NCBI GenBank assembly: GCA_029204225.1
Contig: CM055093.1
Span: 22,065,436-22,129,435 of the forward strand
Length of the DNA stretch: 64,000 bases
Direction of reading: 5' to 3'
From: Diphasiastrum complanatum
Lineage: Eukaryota > Streptophyta > Lycopodiopsida > Lycopodiales > Lycopodiaceae
Shown: in pieces, positions 36,956 to 48,900 of the stretch
Layout: every line of letters starts with the position of its first letter
Numbering within the stretch: position 1 is the stretch's first letter
Program-made: the position numbers and the translations under genes
The notes under the pieces: model-generated
Seen by the model: only the letters and a program-made list of their open reading frames with translations
Told to the model about the DNA's origin: nothing
Database searches by the model: none

Positions 36956-37687
36956 TCAAAATCTGCGGCTAAGAATTCCATTATGCCCAATTTTTGTTTC
37001 ACAGAAACCTACCATGTACGTGGAAATGTTTGGTTGATCATACGGGCAATGGTTGCTGCCTTGGTAGTTGCAAGGGGGTTGCTCTCCAACAACATGATGC
37101 TCCTTGGTATCACTCTTTGGTGTGACTTCTTCTTTGACCTTACGGTTTCTACCATGGCCCATGTGTGTGCTTGTCACATTTCGTTGTAAATAATAGACTG
37201 ACTCTCTTTTAGGCATGGAGTTTGTTGTGGGCCTTGACATTTCTCCGTACGAATTCAGGGCAACTTTTAGAGTTTCAGACATTTGAATGAGCTCATTGAG
37301 TTCCTCGCTTGACATGTTTACGGTTTTGGTGTGGACATTGGCTGAGAACGTATCCAGTACCTCGCATAGGCCATCAATTGTTTCTTGCAATGAGACTACA
37401 AGTTGTTCATGTCCTAGATTAAATCCTCGAGTTTTTTTATTTGTTGTCTCATCCAATTTTTTAGTGGTTTGTTCTCCTTCATATGTTGTACCTTGGCAAA
37501 TGGATACTAGATGACAAGTGTTGCTTCCACCTCTCTGGAAGGTGTTGTTGAGCCACAAGTTTAGTTGTGTGAAAAATTGCCAAAAATTGGCAAATCTAGC
37601 TTGATCAAAAACCATGTAGAACATTGTAAACATTGTGTATAATTGGGTTTCACACATGTAAGGCCAATATGTCACGTGGAAACCCAC
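36956..37687 (-). CDS. Unrecognised 243-codon ORF
   Basis: An uninterrupted minus-strand frame of 243 codons, longer than the random ORFs around it. The N-terminal ~60 residues are aromatic-rich (TMFTMFYMVFDQARFANFW). The middle is hydrophilic and helical in character (QETIDGLCEVL, SEELNELIQMSETLKVAL). The C-terminal part has scattered Cys/His (CNYQGSNHCPYD) but no recognisable zinc knuckle. No family is recognised. It lies between the kinase gene and an LTR-retrotransposon leader, so it may be a fragment of a mobile-element gene. Confidence 0.35.
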   Translation of the reverse strand: MGFHVTYWPYMCETQLYTMFTMFYMVFDQARFANFWQFFTQLNLWLNNTFQRGGSNTCHLVSICQGTTYEGEQTTKKLDETTNKKTRGFNLGHEQLVVSLQETIDGLCEVLDTFSANVHTKTVNMSSEELNELIQMSETLKVALNSYGEMSRPTTNSMPKRESVYYLQRNVTSTHMGHGRNRKVKEEVTPKSDTKEHHVVGEQPPCNYQGSNHCPYDQPNISTYMVGFCETKIGHNGILSRRF

Positions 37688-38267
37688 TCCTAATGTAGGT
37701 TAGGTCAAGTCAAGAGAGTTGGTCATGTCTATTTGGTGGTCATCCCTACTTTATAGGACCTACACCTAAGTTTTAGGTGAAAATTTGACCAACTAGCTAT
37801 CTACCAAGCATAAGTCTAGGATCTAGGCTAGGGTTTCATTTTAGGGCAAGAAGGGTGAGTTAATTTCCTTATTACATGCTGGAAATCCACCTAACTTCAA
37901 GAAGGAAGTCGAATTTGCTATGTATTCCAAGCTCCCATAGTGAGAAGATAGAAAATTTTTGGAGCTCATTGGCAATCTCAAGCTAGTTCACTATGTACAT
38001 TGAGTTTTTGTGATCCAAATGAAACCAAATCAATTTCTACTTGTTTTTCAGATTTAAGGCCGTACTACAGCCTATAGTACACACGTGTGGGCTCGGATTT
38101 CAATGTTGATCAAGTCTTTTGATTGTTAATGCTTGTTGTTTGTCAAATTGCCAATCTAGATCAACTTTTTTGTGTCTAGTTTTTTGAAAGATTGTTAAGC
38201 AAGCATCCAATCACTCTTGTGGATCTTTTGTAGATCCATTTATGGTCCTAAAGTATAGTACTTTCAC
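37688..38267 (+). repeat. Probable LTR 3' end of E11
   Basis: The sequence up to ...GTACTTTCACA at 38268 directly precedes a perfect primer-binding site, so its right part is an LTR ending in CA. It contains CACACGTGTG at 38090-38099. The left end of the LTR cannot be located without a second copy. Confidence 0.5.
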
Positions 38268-38268
38268 A

Positions 38269-38281
38269 TGGTATCAGAGCC
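38269..38281 (+). promoter_or_regulatory. E11 primer-binding site
   Basis: TGGTATCAGAGCC, a full 13-base match to the initiator tRNA-Met complement used by plant Copia elements. The position is good to one or two bases. Confidence 0.9.
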
Positions 38282-39190
38282 AAGTACAAGAGCATAAGCC
38301 ATTGATCTAATGCAAATTCATTTTTAGCAAGTTTTGGTGCTAAAAGCTAGTATTGAGAGGGCAAGCTAGAATCTTGATTTTGGTGAGGAGATTTGATCCC
38401 AAACTTGGTAAGGGTCCAAATCCGTACTATCCACATGTGTGGGCACATCTGAACCTGCATTTAATGCATGGTATTCATTTGATCCAAAGAAATTCAATTT
38501 GTGAGCTTTTGATGTAATTTTTGGTGGAAATCTTAGGATAAGCTACCAAGATTGAGTGCCATTGATTAGATTTGACTTAGGGTCATAAGATCTAATTAAT
38601 CTAGGCTGAACTCAGGTCCTCTAAACTTGTTTTACAGGTCTTGAAAGTACATCAAAAAGTGTGAAAGAGATTAAGTCATTTTTTTGGTCAAAAAATAGCC
38701 AAAATTGGCAAGATTTGATTGTAAGTAGATTTCACATCATCTTATCTTCATTCCAACTTTGTGAGGGAGTGCTAGAACTGAGATTATAAGTCCATTTGTT
38801 GGAATAGAAATCTAATTTGTGTGATACACTACAAAAGAGAGACCTTAGTGAGTTTCTAGAGACAATCAAATCCATTTCTTGGCAAGATTTGTTTGAAAGT
38901 AGTTTTCACTTCATCTAATCTTCATTCCAGCTTTGTGAGGGAGTGATAGAACTATGATTATAAGTCCATTTGTTGGATTAGAAATCAAATTTGAGTGAAA
39001 CACTGCAAGTGTGAGACCTTTGTGAGTTTCAAGTCAATCAAATCTATTTCTTGTTTGTAGAAGTCACTAGTAAGATGGGATCTGCTGGAACATACCTTCT
39101 AGAAGCTAGTGAGAGATTGAATTCTACAAATTATGCTATTTGGAAGGTTAGGATGGAGTCACTCTTGGTGCTCCAAGACCTTGATCTTAG
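38282..39190 (+). mobile_element. E11: Copia leader and gag start, truncated
   Basis: About 800 bp of leader includes a 174-bp tandem duplication (about 38707-39056; GTGAGGGAGTG at 38761 and 38935). A gag start at ATG 39075 reads MGSAGTYLLEASERLNSTNY and IWKVRMESLLVLQDL, very like the E8 gag start. After LQDL, near 39190, the sequence switches abruptly to the minus-strand integrase of E6. E11 is therefore truncated after about 38 gag codons. Confidence 0.8.
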
Positions 39191-40895
39191 GTACTCACCT
39201 CCACTATCTGATCTTAGGACTTTGATCTTCCTACCTGTCTGATTTTCGACCAATGCTTTGAAGCTCTTGAAATTGTCAAATGCATCTGATTTCTTCTTCA
39301 AGAAGTAGATCCACGTCTTACGTGACATATCATCAATAAAGGTCATGAAATAGAAGGCTTTACTTAAGGACATGGTCCTCATAGGCCCGCATAAATATGT
39401 GTGGATCAAATCCAAGATGTTCTTTGCCCTTGCAACACCCCTTTATTGAACTTCTCTCGATGCTGCTTCCCATAAACACATGATTCGCACATCGATTTCA
39501 AGTGGTCTTCTATAGTAGGCAATCCTGTTACCATCTCCAATTTTCTCATCAAACTGAGGCTTCCCAAGTTCAAGTGACCAAGCCTCTTATGCCACAACTC
39601 AGTTTGCGATGGAATGGACGATACAAGTCCATGTTGCCCCTTGATTGTAGCATTCAACCTGTACAATTTTGTATTGGGCTCCCTTACTCCATCCGCAATA
39701 ACTTTGAACTTTTGGTTCACATCCTTTACAAAGCAACGATCATGGGCAAATTCTACTTTCAACTTTTGATTAGTAATGACTCCAACAAAAAGTAGATTTT
39801 TCTTCAAACTTGGTACGTAAAGTACCTCCCCGATCATCTTGCTTTTGCCATCAAGTAGTTGGATTGAAACGGTGCCTATCCCCTTGATCTTGCACACATC
39901 GCCATTTGCTTGTGAAATAGACGTTCCATTATCCAACACTTTCAAGCTACTGAACCAATTCTTGTTACCTGTCATGTGTCTTGTGGCTCCCGAGTCAATA
40001 TACCACGCTTGATCATCTTGATTAGATGACAATGCAGATATGAAGATGCTTGAGTCTTCAATCTCACCCTCATCGACAAGGCTACCTACTTGCTTTGGTT
40101 TTCCCTTGCCTTGTTCCGCCAGGAATTTGCGACATTCACTCTTCCAATGGCCCTTTTTACCACAATGGAAGCACTTGCCTTTCTTCTTGGTCTTACTGGA
40201 AGATCCCTCATCCTCCTGAGACTTGGCAAATTGCTGCTTAGACTTCTTCTTGCCTTGCCCTATTTTTGGCGTGTCGCAAGTGCCTGATTGTCAGTATTTT
40301 GACGTCTAACTTTCACCATTTCTCGTTGTTGCTCTTCCTGCATCAAGATTCCTGTGAGCTCGTCAAAGATTGGCAATCTTTCCCTTGATGCTATTCTGCT
40401 CACAAACATCTGATAGGGTTCTACAATGCCGCACAATGCATTGTGCACTAGCTCCACATCACGTATGCGCTCACCAATAGAATGCAGTTCATCCCTCATT
40501 GGCTTCATTCTGGTCATGTACGTCTGAATGTGCTCTCCTTGCTCCATTCAGACATTATTCAGCTTTGACTTCAGAAACATGATTCTTGACAGATTTGACG
40601 TCTTGAATTGATCCTTTAGCACATCCCATGCCTGTCTAGGTGTAACAACATCACAAATGTGGTTAATGATGTGATCCTTCACTGACAAGTTAATGAAGGT
40701 CAAAGCTTTCCTCATCTTTTTGTTGAACACTTTGATATCCGCTTCATTTGGCGGCCTTCTCTCATCACCTATGATGACTTCCCACATGTCTTTCTCCATC
40801 AATATGTTTTTCATTTTGAATTTCCACACTGCATAGTTGGAAATCCCGTCGAATTTGCTACTTTTACTCAAAATGGATTCTCCCATGTTTGCCAT
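39191..40895 (-). pseudogene. E6: Copia gag to integrase, truncated
   Basis: Gag begins at 40895 (MANMGESILSKSSKFDG, YAVWKFKMKNIL) and stops at 40548. It continues from 40547 with further gag and is frameshifted near 40260. A zinc knuckle CFHCGKKGHWKSEC lies at about 40130-40175. The protease AWYIDSGATRHMTGN is at about 39985, and the pre-integrase ELWHKRLGHLN is at about 39590. Integrase begins MDLIHTYLCGPMRTM, FIDDMSRKTW and VLRSDSGGEY, and ends at the 39190 junction. The rest of integrase, RT and RNase H are missing. A few stops or frameshifts suggest moderate age. Confidence 0.85.
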
Positions 40896-41890
40896 CGCAA
40901 AACTACTTGAAATTTTTGCTGTAAGCTAAAAACAGTATGCCGAGGCCTACAATGATGTCAGAAGTTGAGAATAATGACTTGCACTTTTTTCCTTACTAGA
41001 CCACTCGCCGCTTTTCCACCAATTTGAAAGCCAAATCGGTGTCGCCTTTCGAAATGCACTCAGTCGTCAACTCCCAACAACGTGTCCAATGGAATGGTGA
41101 AATCACTTTTGGTGCACTCCGAACACTTTCTCCACTGCAATCACTCTGTTTTACTATACCGTACTTGCAGGTACAGTTCGGGTGCCCTTTGTTTGGAGGT
41201 TATAGCCTTTTGTTTGGGTCAAAATGGGCAAAGGACCCAAAAATAGGAATTTTTCTTGTTTATGAACCGTTTCTTCACCTTGAAGAAACTTCACTCTTCA
41301 CTTGTGAAGGGACCCAACTCAACTTTCACTTTGAAAATTTTTAATGAAGTTGAAGGCCAAAATACACTTCAAGACCCTTCAACCTTTCATGGGCTCTTTA
41401 AGCTGTCATCCAATGATCACTTCACATCCACGGTCTAGATCACTCCCTGAGAAATCAATCATGGTCGTTGATCCTTGATCTTTATGAACGGACGGTTTTC
41501 CCTCCTTATGCTCATTGAAGCTACCTCAAGCAGCTGCTATGATGTTCCTTACACTACGCTGCTAGCCCCGTTAGTCGCGTGCGAGCTGTCCGCGACCTCC
41601 CTCCTCGCGGCCTCCTTCTCTCACTCTTACCAGTTATGGTTGCCCTCAGGGTTTTCTTGATTGCTTCACAGCTGAAGCACGGCTGTCCACGACCACTTCA
41701 GACCTGATTCGCACTGCTAGGACGCCCTCCTCTGGATTTTTACAACTTGCAAAACGGTTCAGAGTAGAGAGAAATCTCTGATTTTGTTCTCTTAAACTCC
41801 AGACCAGGGTTTTTCACACAAATCTCTTCTTGATTTTCAATTCACAGTGTTCTGACAGGCCTATCCTCTTGTTCTGAGGTTGCCCTACTG
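40896..41890. other. Unresolved leader/LTR-like DNA between E6 and E3
   Basis: The leader and possibly the 5' LTR of E6 should lie here, but no primer-binding site or LTR ends were recognised. The segment is less AT-rich around 41560-41720 (CGCGACC, CTCGCGG words). The three ORFs present have no motifs. Confidence 0.4.
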
Positions 41891-43808
41891 CTAGAACTCT
41901 GATGCTTCAATCCGTTTGTCAAACGGTGTCCGATTGAATGCACACTGACTGCAAACACCAAATAGCCTGCTTCGGAATTTCAAAATTCCATTTGTTGTGG
42001 ATCTATTCTGCAGGTGTACTAATGTAGCTATTGCCTTAGCCCATAATTGACTTTGCAATTGAGCCTGTGCCATCATGCATCTAGCTACTTTGACTAGCGT
42101 TCTGTTTCTTCTTTCTACGACATCATTGTATTCTGGTGTGTATGCAGGAGTAAACTGGTGTTCTATCCCCTGTTCTTGGCAGAATTTCAAAAATTCTATG
42201 CTTTTGTATTCACCTCCATTGTCAGATCTGATGATCTGAATCTTCTTTGAGGTGTGTTGCTCTGCAAATGCCACGAACTTCTTGAAGGAATCAAATACGT
42301 TAGATTTCTTCTTTAGGTAGTAGATCGTGGTCATCCGGCTATAATCATTTATGAATTACTGCGCCATAGTTTAGGATTTCCTTCACTTTATACGGGCCTT
42401 CACCAGTAAACTTCAACTTACCCTAGATCACCTTGGTTTGCTTGTTTTTCTACTAACTAGCATAAGGTTCTCGGTGAATGCAGAACTTCCCTCATGTGTG
42501 AATAGATTTCGATGTTATTCGTCTTTTTGACAGACTTCGTAGAACTCAGTTTTGGGCCTTGATATCTTGAGACCTGTGACTATGTCTTTCTTGCACATGT
42601 CATACAGGATCCGCATGTTCAGATGATACATTCTCCTATGCCAGAGGTGATTTTCTATTAGAGTTGCTGATTATCTTGGCCTGGTAGAGATTTCCTTCTC
42701 TGCATCCGACCATCAGCAACTGTAGATCTTTTCTTAATGAAGGCACGTAGAGTGCTCCTGGCAGCTCTGCTTGCCTGGCAATGTTCGTAGTTGTAGAGTG
42801 TCGATGCCTTTGACATCGTGTCTGCTCCCATCACCTAGAATCACTGCTCTGTTATTTTCAAGCTCTCTGAAGTCGATCAATATTTTCTTGTTGCAGGTGA
42901 TGTGAGACATCGCTCCTGAATCAATGACTACATCATAGTCTTGTTCGATGTAGCTCGTTGAAGCTTCATCGAGTATCATGAAGGCTTCATCACCTCTATC
43001 TGCATCCTTGGATGACTCTACAATATTTGCTTTTTTAGCTTTGTTCTTTCTTTTTGGGTTGAATCTGCAATCGTATGCAGAGTGCCCCTTCTTCTTATAG
43101 TGCATGCAAGGTATTGCTGGATTGAACTAGCATTTGTTGGCTGTATGGCCTAGTTTGTGACAGTGATCACAGGAAGAAGATTGTTGACTCAAGGACTTCG
43201 TCTTCTCGAATCTGGGTTTGTTCTTGTTTTTCTTCTTTCCTTTTGTGAAGAGGGCCTTATCTTGATCACTACTTCCTTCTCCTTCGTCTCTCATCAGTCT
43301 CTCATCAACGACAAGATTGATTGCTTTGTCGAATGTCATATCTGGTAGACTCAGTATGAGCATTCTCAAAGGCTGATAGGACGTCGGTAGAGACTTCATG
43401 AGGTACATTAGCTGTTGTGGTGCTGAGACCTGGTGCTCCTGTCTTGATGCAGTGAGTTGAGAGCGAAGATTGTTTTGATCTTCTCAACGTGTTGATCCAA
43501 CTGGTTGCCATCCCATCGTATGGATTGAAGCTGATTGTGAAGGTGCATGACTGAAGCTGCAGTCCTCACTTCATACTTATGTTTTAATTTTTTCCATGCT
43601 GCATGGCTGCTTTTGCAGTCTTCAATCTGCATGAGTAGATCTTCATTGATGGACGAAACGATGATTGCCATTGCACGCTCATCTTTTCTGATCCATTCAG
43701 CTCTCCTCAGGTCTCCCTCTAGAGGCTACACCTCTGAGAGTTCGGTCATCGACCAGATGCCTTCGCCCTTCAGAAGTGTTTTGATTTTGAATTTCCATAT
43801 CCTGTAAT
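41891..43808 (-). pseudogene. E3: family-C Copia gag to integrase, truncated
   Basis: Degenerate gag covers 43808-43127 (MAIIVSSINEDLLMQIED, WKKLKHKYEV, MYLMKSLPTSYQPLRML). A zinc knuckle CDHCHKLGHTANKC is followed by a second CxxC-less knuckle (CMHYKKKGHSAYDC, where Tyr replaces a Cys). The protease VVIDSGAMSHIT is at about 42920, and frameshifted pre-integrase lies at 42340-42730. The integrase core IQIIRSDNGGEYKSIEF, AYTPEYNDVVERRNRTL is at 42334-41891. RT and RNase H are absent. Its 5' LTR lies at 43922-44651. Confidence 0.8.
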
Positions 43809-43908
43809 TTGCGCCATCAAGACTGATTGCTACTCTTGTCTGGATTGTTGTAGCCACATTGTATTGTCTAGAAAATCACTACTTAGATATCAGTAGTGAT
43901 AACCTGTC

Positions 43909-43921
43909 GGCTCTGATATCA
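43909..43921 (-). promoter_or_regulatory. E3 primer-binding site
   Basis: The plus strand reads GGCTCTGATATCA directly before the LTR, i.e. TGATATCAGAGCC on the minus strand, one base off the initiator tRNA-Met complement. Confidence 0.85.
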
Positions 43922-44651
43922 TGTCACGAAACAGTTTCGTTTGTTTCTTTTGAGATTTTCTTTTGTGCGAAAGCTTCACAGGAACCTAGACACGCGACTA
44001 CACATCACAGAATAGATTTCATTCTAGCTATCAAGATAGCACAAGACAAGGAGATGCACAAAATAGAGCAATTGTATTATTAGTTTAAATTTTTTAGAGC
44101 GAGATGGTCAGTGTCTCGCTTGTTGGCAGCTGACGCTCTGCTCTTTTGATGTGTTCTGCTTGTTGGCAGACTTTCATGCACAGCTCTTTCTTTTCTCGTC
44201 TTTTTCTTTTTTTACTCTACTCACGCACATTCTCTGTGTATCTTTTGATCTAGAAATATAGTTTATATCTCCATTGTGTGGAGTTTACAAGATAGCTAAA
44301 CAGAAAATTACAAGAGTAGTTAACGCTAATCAACAACAAATCAGTTACCCTCCATCGTTGCTACCCGTTTCAGTCTAAGACTCCAAGCCTGTTGAGCTGC
44401 CAACTGGCAACGCGAAAGATTCTCTTTCATTTCTTTTGTTTCCTTTCGTATCTTTCGTTTCTCTTCGTTTTCCGTCCTTTGCAATTTTTGTGGTCCTGGA
44501 GGCATGTTTACGATTCATGAATGATTCGCAAATCGTTCGACCTTCGTTTGTCCGGGAAGCACGCTGAATTTTGCGAATTGTTTGACCTTTGAGTCAAGGC
44601 TCGTTGACTTCTGCGTTGCGGCAAATTTGTAGGAGTTCGTCATTTCTGACA
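43922..44651 (-). repeat. E3 (family C) 5' LTR
   Basis: 730 bp, TGTCACGAAAC...ATTTCTGACA, with perfect 5-base terminal inverted repeats (TGTCA/TGACA). It is bordered on the inside by the primer-binding site and on the outside by E7 coding sequence. It aligns with 13236-13895. Confidence 0.9.
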
Positions 44652-46515
44652 GCCTTGAGAGAGTAAAAAAGTGTTAAGCTTAGCATACCAACTCCTTGGT
44701 GCTTCCTTAAGGCCATACAAACTCTTTTGTAGAAGACACACATGATTTGGCTTTGTAGGTGAAATGTAGCTCTCGGGTTGCTCCATGTACATTCCTACTC
44801 AAGGTCACCACTCAAAAATGCATTTTTAATGTCCAATTGTCACAAATCCCATCCATAAAGAGTAGCAAGAGAAATGATGACGCGAATACTCATCATCTTT
44901 GCCATGGGTGCAAAGGTTTCATCATAGTCAATACCATGTTCTTGAGCATATCCTTTTGCCACCAACCTTGCCTTGTACTTGTTAATAGATCCATCTTGGT
45001 TTGGCTTCACCTTGAAGATCCATTTGCATCCAATATCTTTCTTGTCCTTAGGTAACTCCACCAATCTCCATGTTCTATTCTTCATAAGAGCTTGAGACTC
45101 AGAGAAATAATTTTCAGAAACTACTTGCTTACCCTTTTCATCATATGTGAGCCTTGAAGGCATTTGTCTTTCCCTTGATGTTCTCCTTGGCTTTTGACTT
45201 GATGATGGTCCTTCATCATCACCATCCAAAGTAGGATCCTTTACATCAACATAAAGAATGTTAGATCCATCCACATCACCATCAATAATGCTTGAAGATA
45301 CTTTTGGAATGTTTCCCTCATCAAAAATGACATTTCTACCAACAATTACTTGTTAGTAGAAGGAATGTAAACCTTGTAGGCTTTACTCACCTCACTGTAT
45401 CCAGCAAATATACCTTTCCTTGAAGATGGATCCTCCTTGGTCCTATCATCAAGAGTTATGTTGACATAGCATGTGCATCCAAAAGTTTTAAGAAAGTTGA
45501 CACTCGGCCTTCTCTTGAATAGCATCTCAAAAGGTGTCCTTCCATCCAAAATAGCACTCGGCCACCTATTGCACAAGAAATTAGCACACAATAAACAAAG
45601 ACATCATACACTTCATCTTTGCTCTTTAGTAGATAGATCCAAAAAAATCTACTAAAACATCAATGAAAGTTACATACATCTTACCTCCACTATTGCTAAT
45701 TGTAGTAATTCCATGAATATCTGAATGTACAGGATCTAGTATAAGGTAGTCTATGTGACTTTGATAAAGCACAAGACTCACAAACATGATTGACACTTTT
45801 TAAGGAACTTGGAAGACCTATCAGAACTTGCTTTCTCCATTACCTCCAATAACTTGAAGTTGAGGTGTGCCATCCTTTTATGCCAAACCTCTTGAATGGG
45901 TATTTGCTAACAGAAGCATCTAGCTTGAACAACTTCCCTTGCCTTTTACCTTTTGCAATCAAGATATCATTCCTTTTAATCATACAAGCATCTCCATCAA
46001 ACTCAACTTTAAGGCCTTTACTTAGCAATTGACTCACACTAAGTAAATTCTTGGTAATAGATGGAATGAACAAAACATCCTCCAAATGAACATTCCTATT
46101 TGTAGAGACAGGAATAGGAATTGTGCCAATTCCTTTGATTGCACACTCACCATCATTGGTCATGTAGATCACCCTCTTGTCATCTCCATATGCGAACAAA
46201 GAAGTGAAGTACTCTTTGTGAAAAGTCATGTGTGAACTTGCTCCACTATCAATCTACCATGGACCTAGATCCCCATCATTAGCAAGCATACATGAAGACA
46301 TCACAAAAGCATCATCAGTTGCATTTTGAACATCCAAACCATCCTCATCAAGAGTAAGGTTACCTTGTCTCCTTGATCTCTCTTCTTCTTGTAGCACTCA
46401 CTTGCAAAATGTCCTTTGATGCCACAATAGAAGCACTTGAGCTTTGATCTATCTTTCTTTTTTCCATTTGAAGAAGCCTCCCCTTGATCTTGTATGGTCA
46501 TCATGAATACTATAT
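44652..46515 (-). pseudogene. E7: Copia zinc knuckle to RT, truncated
   Basis: Minus strand in order: zinc knuckle CFYCGIKGHFASEC (about 46390-46430), protease/pre-integrase region 46229-45840 (HLEDVLFIPSITKNLLSVSQ), a degraded integrase core, integrase C-terminal region 45591-45346 (WPSAILDGRTPFEMLFKRRP, FGCTCYVNITLDDRTKEDPS), and RT 45274-44840 (CKWIFKVKPNQDGSINKYKA, ARLVAKGYAQEHGIDYDETF). It is cut at 44651 by the E3 LTR and at about 46515 on the other side. It is nearly identical to E9 (62290-63905). Relative to E9, about 78 bp near 45100 are deleted. Confidence 0.85.
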
Positions 46516-46529
46516 CCTATTGATCCATG

Positions 46530-48900
46530 TTCATTGCAACATCCAGATTTTCATTCGGTGAGTCAGTTAATAATCTATATGTGTCATGGTAATAATGGCC
46601 TTTTGGGTTACTGTGAGAATTTGATGCTCTATGGGAATGCACATTCAATGCAGAATACATTATTTGGAAGAGGAATCAAGGAAAATATCAAAGGAGTGCG
46701 AAGAAAAGTCTACACAGATGAAAACTTGTTTGGATGAAAATGAGATGCTCAAGGAGGAGATCCAAGGTTGAAACCTTCTTTGCATCATTATACAACTAGT
46801 AATGATGAGATAAAAATTGCATTTCAATCCATGCGTATCTCATATTTGTCTCTTGTTAAAAATATGGATGTGCTCAACATAAAGGTCCAAAGCAACAAGA
46901 GGAAAAGGATATATGTGATCTATCATCCAGAGGAGGTCATAGAAAAAGATGAATCCATGCATTCAAGTAAGTTATAGCTTATTTGGTATTGAATATTGCT
47001 TGAATTTTTTGATTCATTCATAATCACTAATTTTATTATTTATTCATTTCAACTTTCTGTTGATTTGCTTATTATATACTGTTGTGAATACTATGAGTGT
47101 CTTAATTTCTACTGACATTTTTATGAACATTATGTTTGCAATGCAGATCAGCATTGGTTGTTGAAGATCATTTGGCCAATGAGATTTCAATTGGAAACTC
47201 ACTAGGCTCTATCTTGACTTCTAAATCTATGAAATCAATGTTAAATAATAACAAAATGGAAAAGATTAAGGCTTCAGTTACTGATAGCATTATGGATGAA
47301 GTTGGAAAAATATTAGACACTACATTGCTTCAGGGGGCATGTGACTTTTCTAGCATCAGTAGGGAAGCATATGCAACAATGTTTAAGATGATAAATGAGG
47401 CATTTGCACAGGTAAATATTAAAAAGTTTCCAATCCCACGACCATTTCATCTTTAAAAAAAAAAAGACATGTTAAACCATGGTATGCAGACAATAGTTGG
47501 TAATCATCAATGAAGTGTATTGCTCGAAAGGAGAAAGTCTAGCTTATAACAATTCCAACAATTTATTTATTGACATTAATCAGTTATTAACATTCATCAT
47601 AAATTTTTACGGTATTACAAATGAGAATGTCAATAACAAGTTGATAGTTGTTCTCAAGTTAGATAAAGTCTAAAATTATAAAAGGACAAAAAATGGAAAG
47701 AGTCAGTCTCACGATCATGAATGGAGCACTTTCAAATTCAGAAGACTCAGAAGGCCTCAATTTCAGTGTTCAATCAGAAAATGATATTTGGTGGTTGGCA
47801 GCATTTCAGGTATAGCAGTTCCTTTGCATAATAAATAGGGATAATCATTTGAATATGGATTTCATATGGAGAATCTTCTCTGTGTTAATATTATGAGGCT
47901 AATCACGTTTTTGTAAGACCATGACATTCTCTCATGGATATTTAATAGAACATCATATCCTGCCACCATAAAAAATCACATGGAGGGAGTTCCACTCAAT
48001 ATTTCTGGAATTGGCACTTTCAACATTGAATGACATTTAGCAGGAGATCTGAAGACATTAAAATGTATGTTCAATGTATCTCATGGCGCTGACTCTAAAC
48101 ACCCTTGTTTATATTGCATGAAAACAACAAAAGACATGACAAGGTGTACAAGAATATCAAGAGATCGAGAGGATCCTAATTGAAAATTTGTACTACCAAT
48201 TCCTGTACGAAATGTTCATATCTGTACATTGCATGCGGAGGTGCATATTATAGAAAAAATAGTATATCTTCACATCTTGTTTGCATGGAATTTCGAGCCA
48301 GAGGCCTCTGTGAAGGAAGCTATTTCCAGATTAGAGGATGTGTTGTCCAAAGCAGGCTTACATAAAGGCCACGTTAAAATAAAAAAAGACGACAAGTTAT
48401 CAGGTAAAACAGAAAATATTCCATGCAAGCCGAGCATTGGAGGATCTAAAGCTCGAAGATTTTTATCAAATTATTTTGGCGAACAATCTAAGGTTCAATA
48501 CACGGTTTGGAAAGAAATTATTGCAGCAACTCAAGATTTCGAGAGAAGAAGGTTCTACTCGTATACACAAAGTAGAAGTTTGGAAAAAGTTAGACAACAT
48601 GGTGAAATACTTGAGAAAAGATAAATTTTCAAATACTGATGTACAAATGATACAGAAAACAACCAATGAATTTGTGGATGCAGTTCAAAGTGCATGGGGT
48701 GTTGATCATATAACACATTATATGGTAAGATTTTGATTTTACACTACGATAGACAAATATGTGCAATTAAATTAGATACTTTTGGTACTGATTTAGATCA
48801 TGTTTTTATGACATGCAGTACGGCTACAAAAATCAACAGAATAGAAAAACTAATCATGATTCCAAAACCAAGAATAAATTACCTTTGAAATATCAACATC
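46530..48900 (+). pseudogene. Decayed copy 2 of the unrecognised coiled-coil gene, several exons visible
   Basis: Frames in order: RIHYLEEESRKISKECEEK and CLDENEMLKEEIQ (coiled coil); a segment ending HSS with a GTAAGT donor at about 46970; an acceptor AATGCAG at about 47146; LDTTLLQGACDFSSISREAY, MINEAFAQVNIKKF and PIPRPFHL; ESLAYNNSNN; LIVVLKLDKV; SEDSEGLNFSVQSENDIWWL followed by a GTATAG donor. Then HLAGDLKTLKCMF, HPCLYCMKTT, ICTLHAEVHIIEKIVYLHI and GGSKARRFLSNYF. The last frame is VDHITHYM with a GTAAGA donor at about 48726. About six stops or frameshifts break it. A C-x2-C pair after GDLK and a late HAEVHIIEK motif suggest a DNA-binding or transposase-like protein, but I cannot name a family. 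It shares all N-terminal motifs with 5168-6300. Confidence 0.6.
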
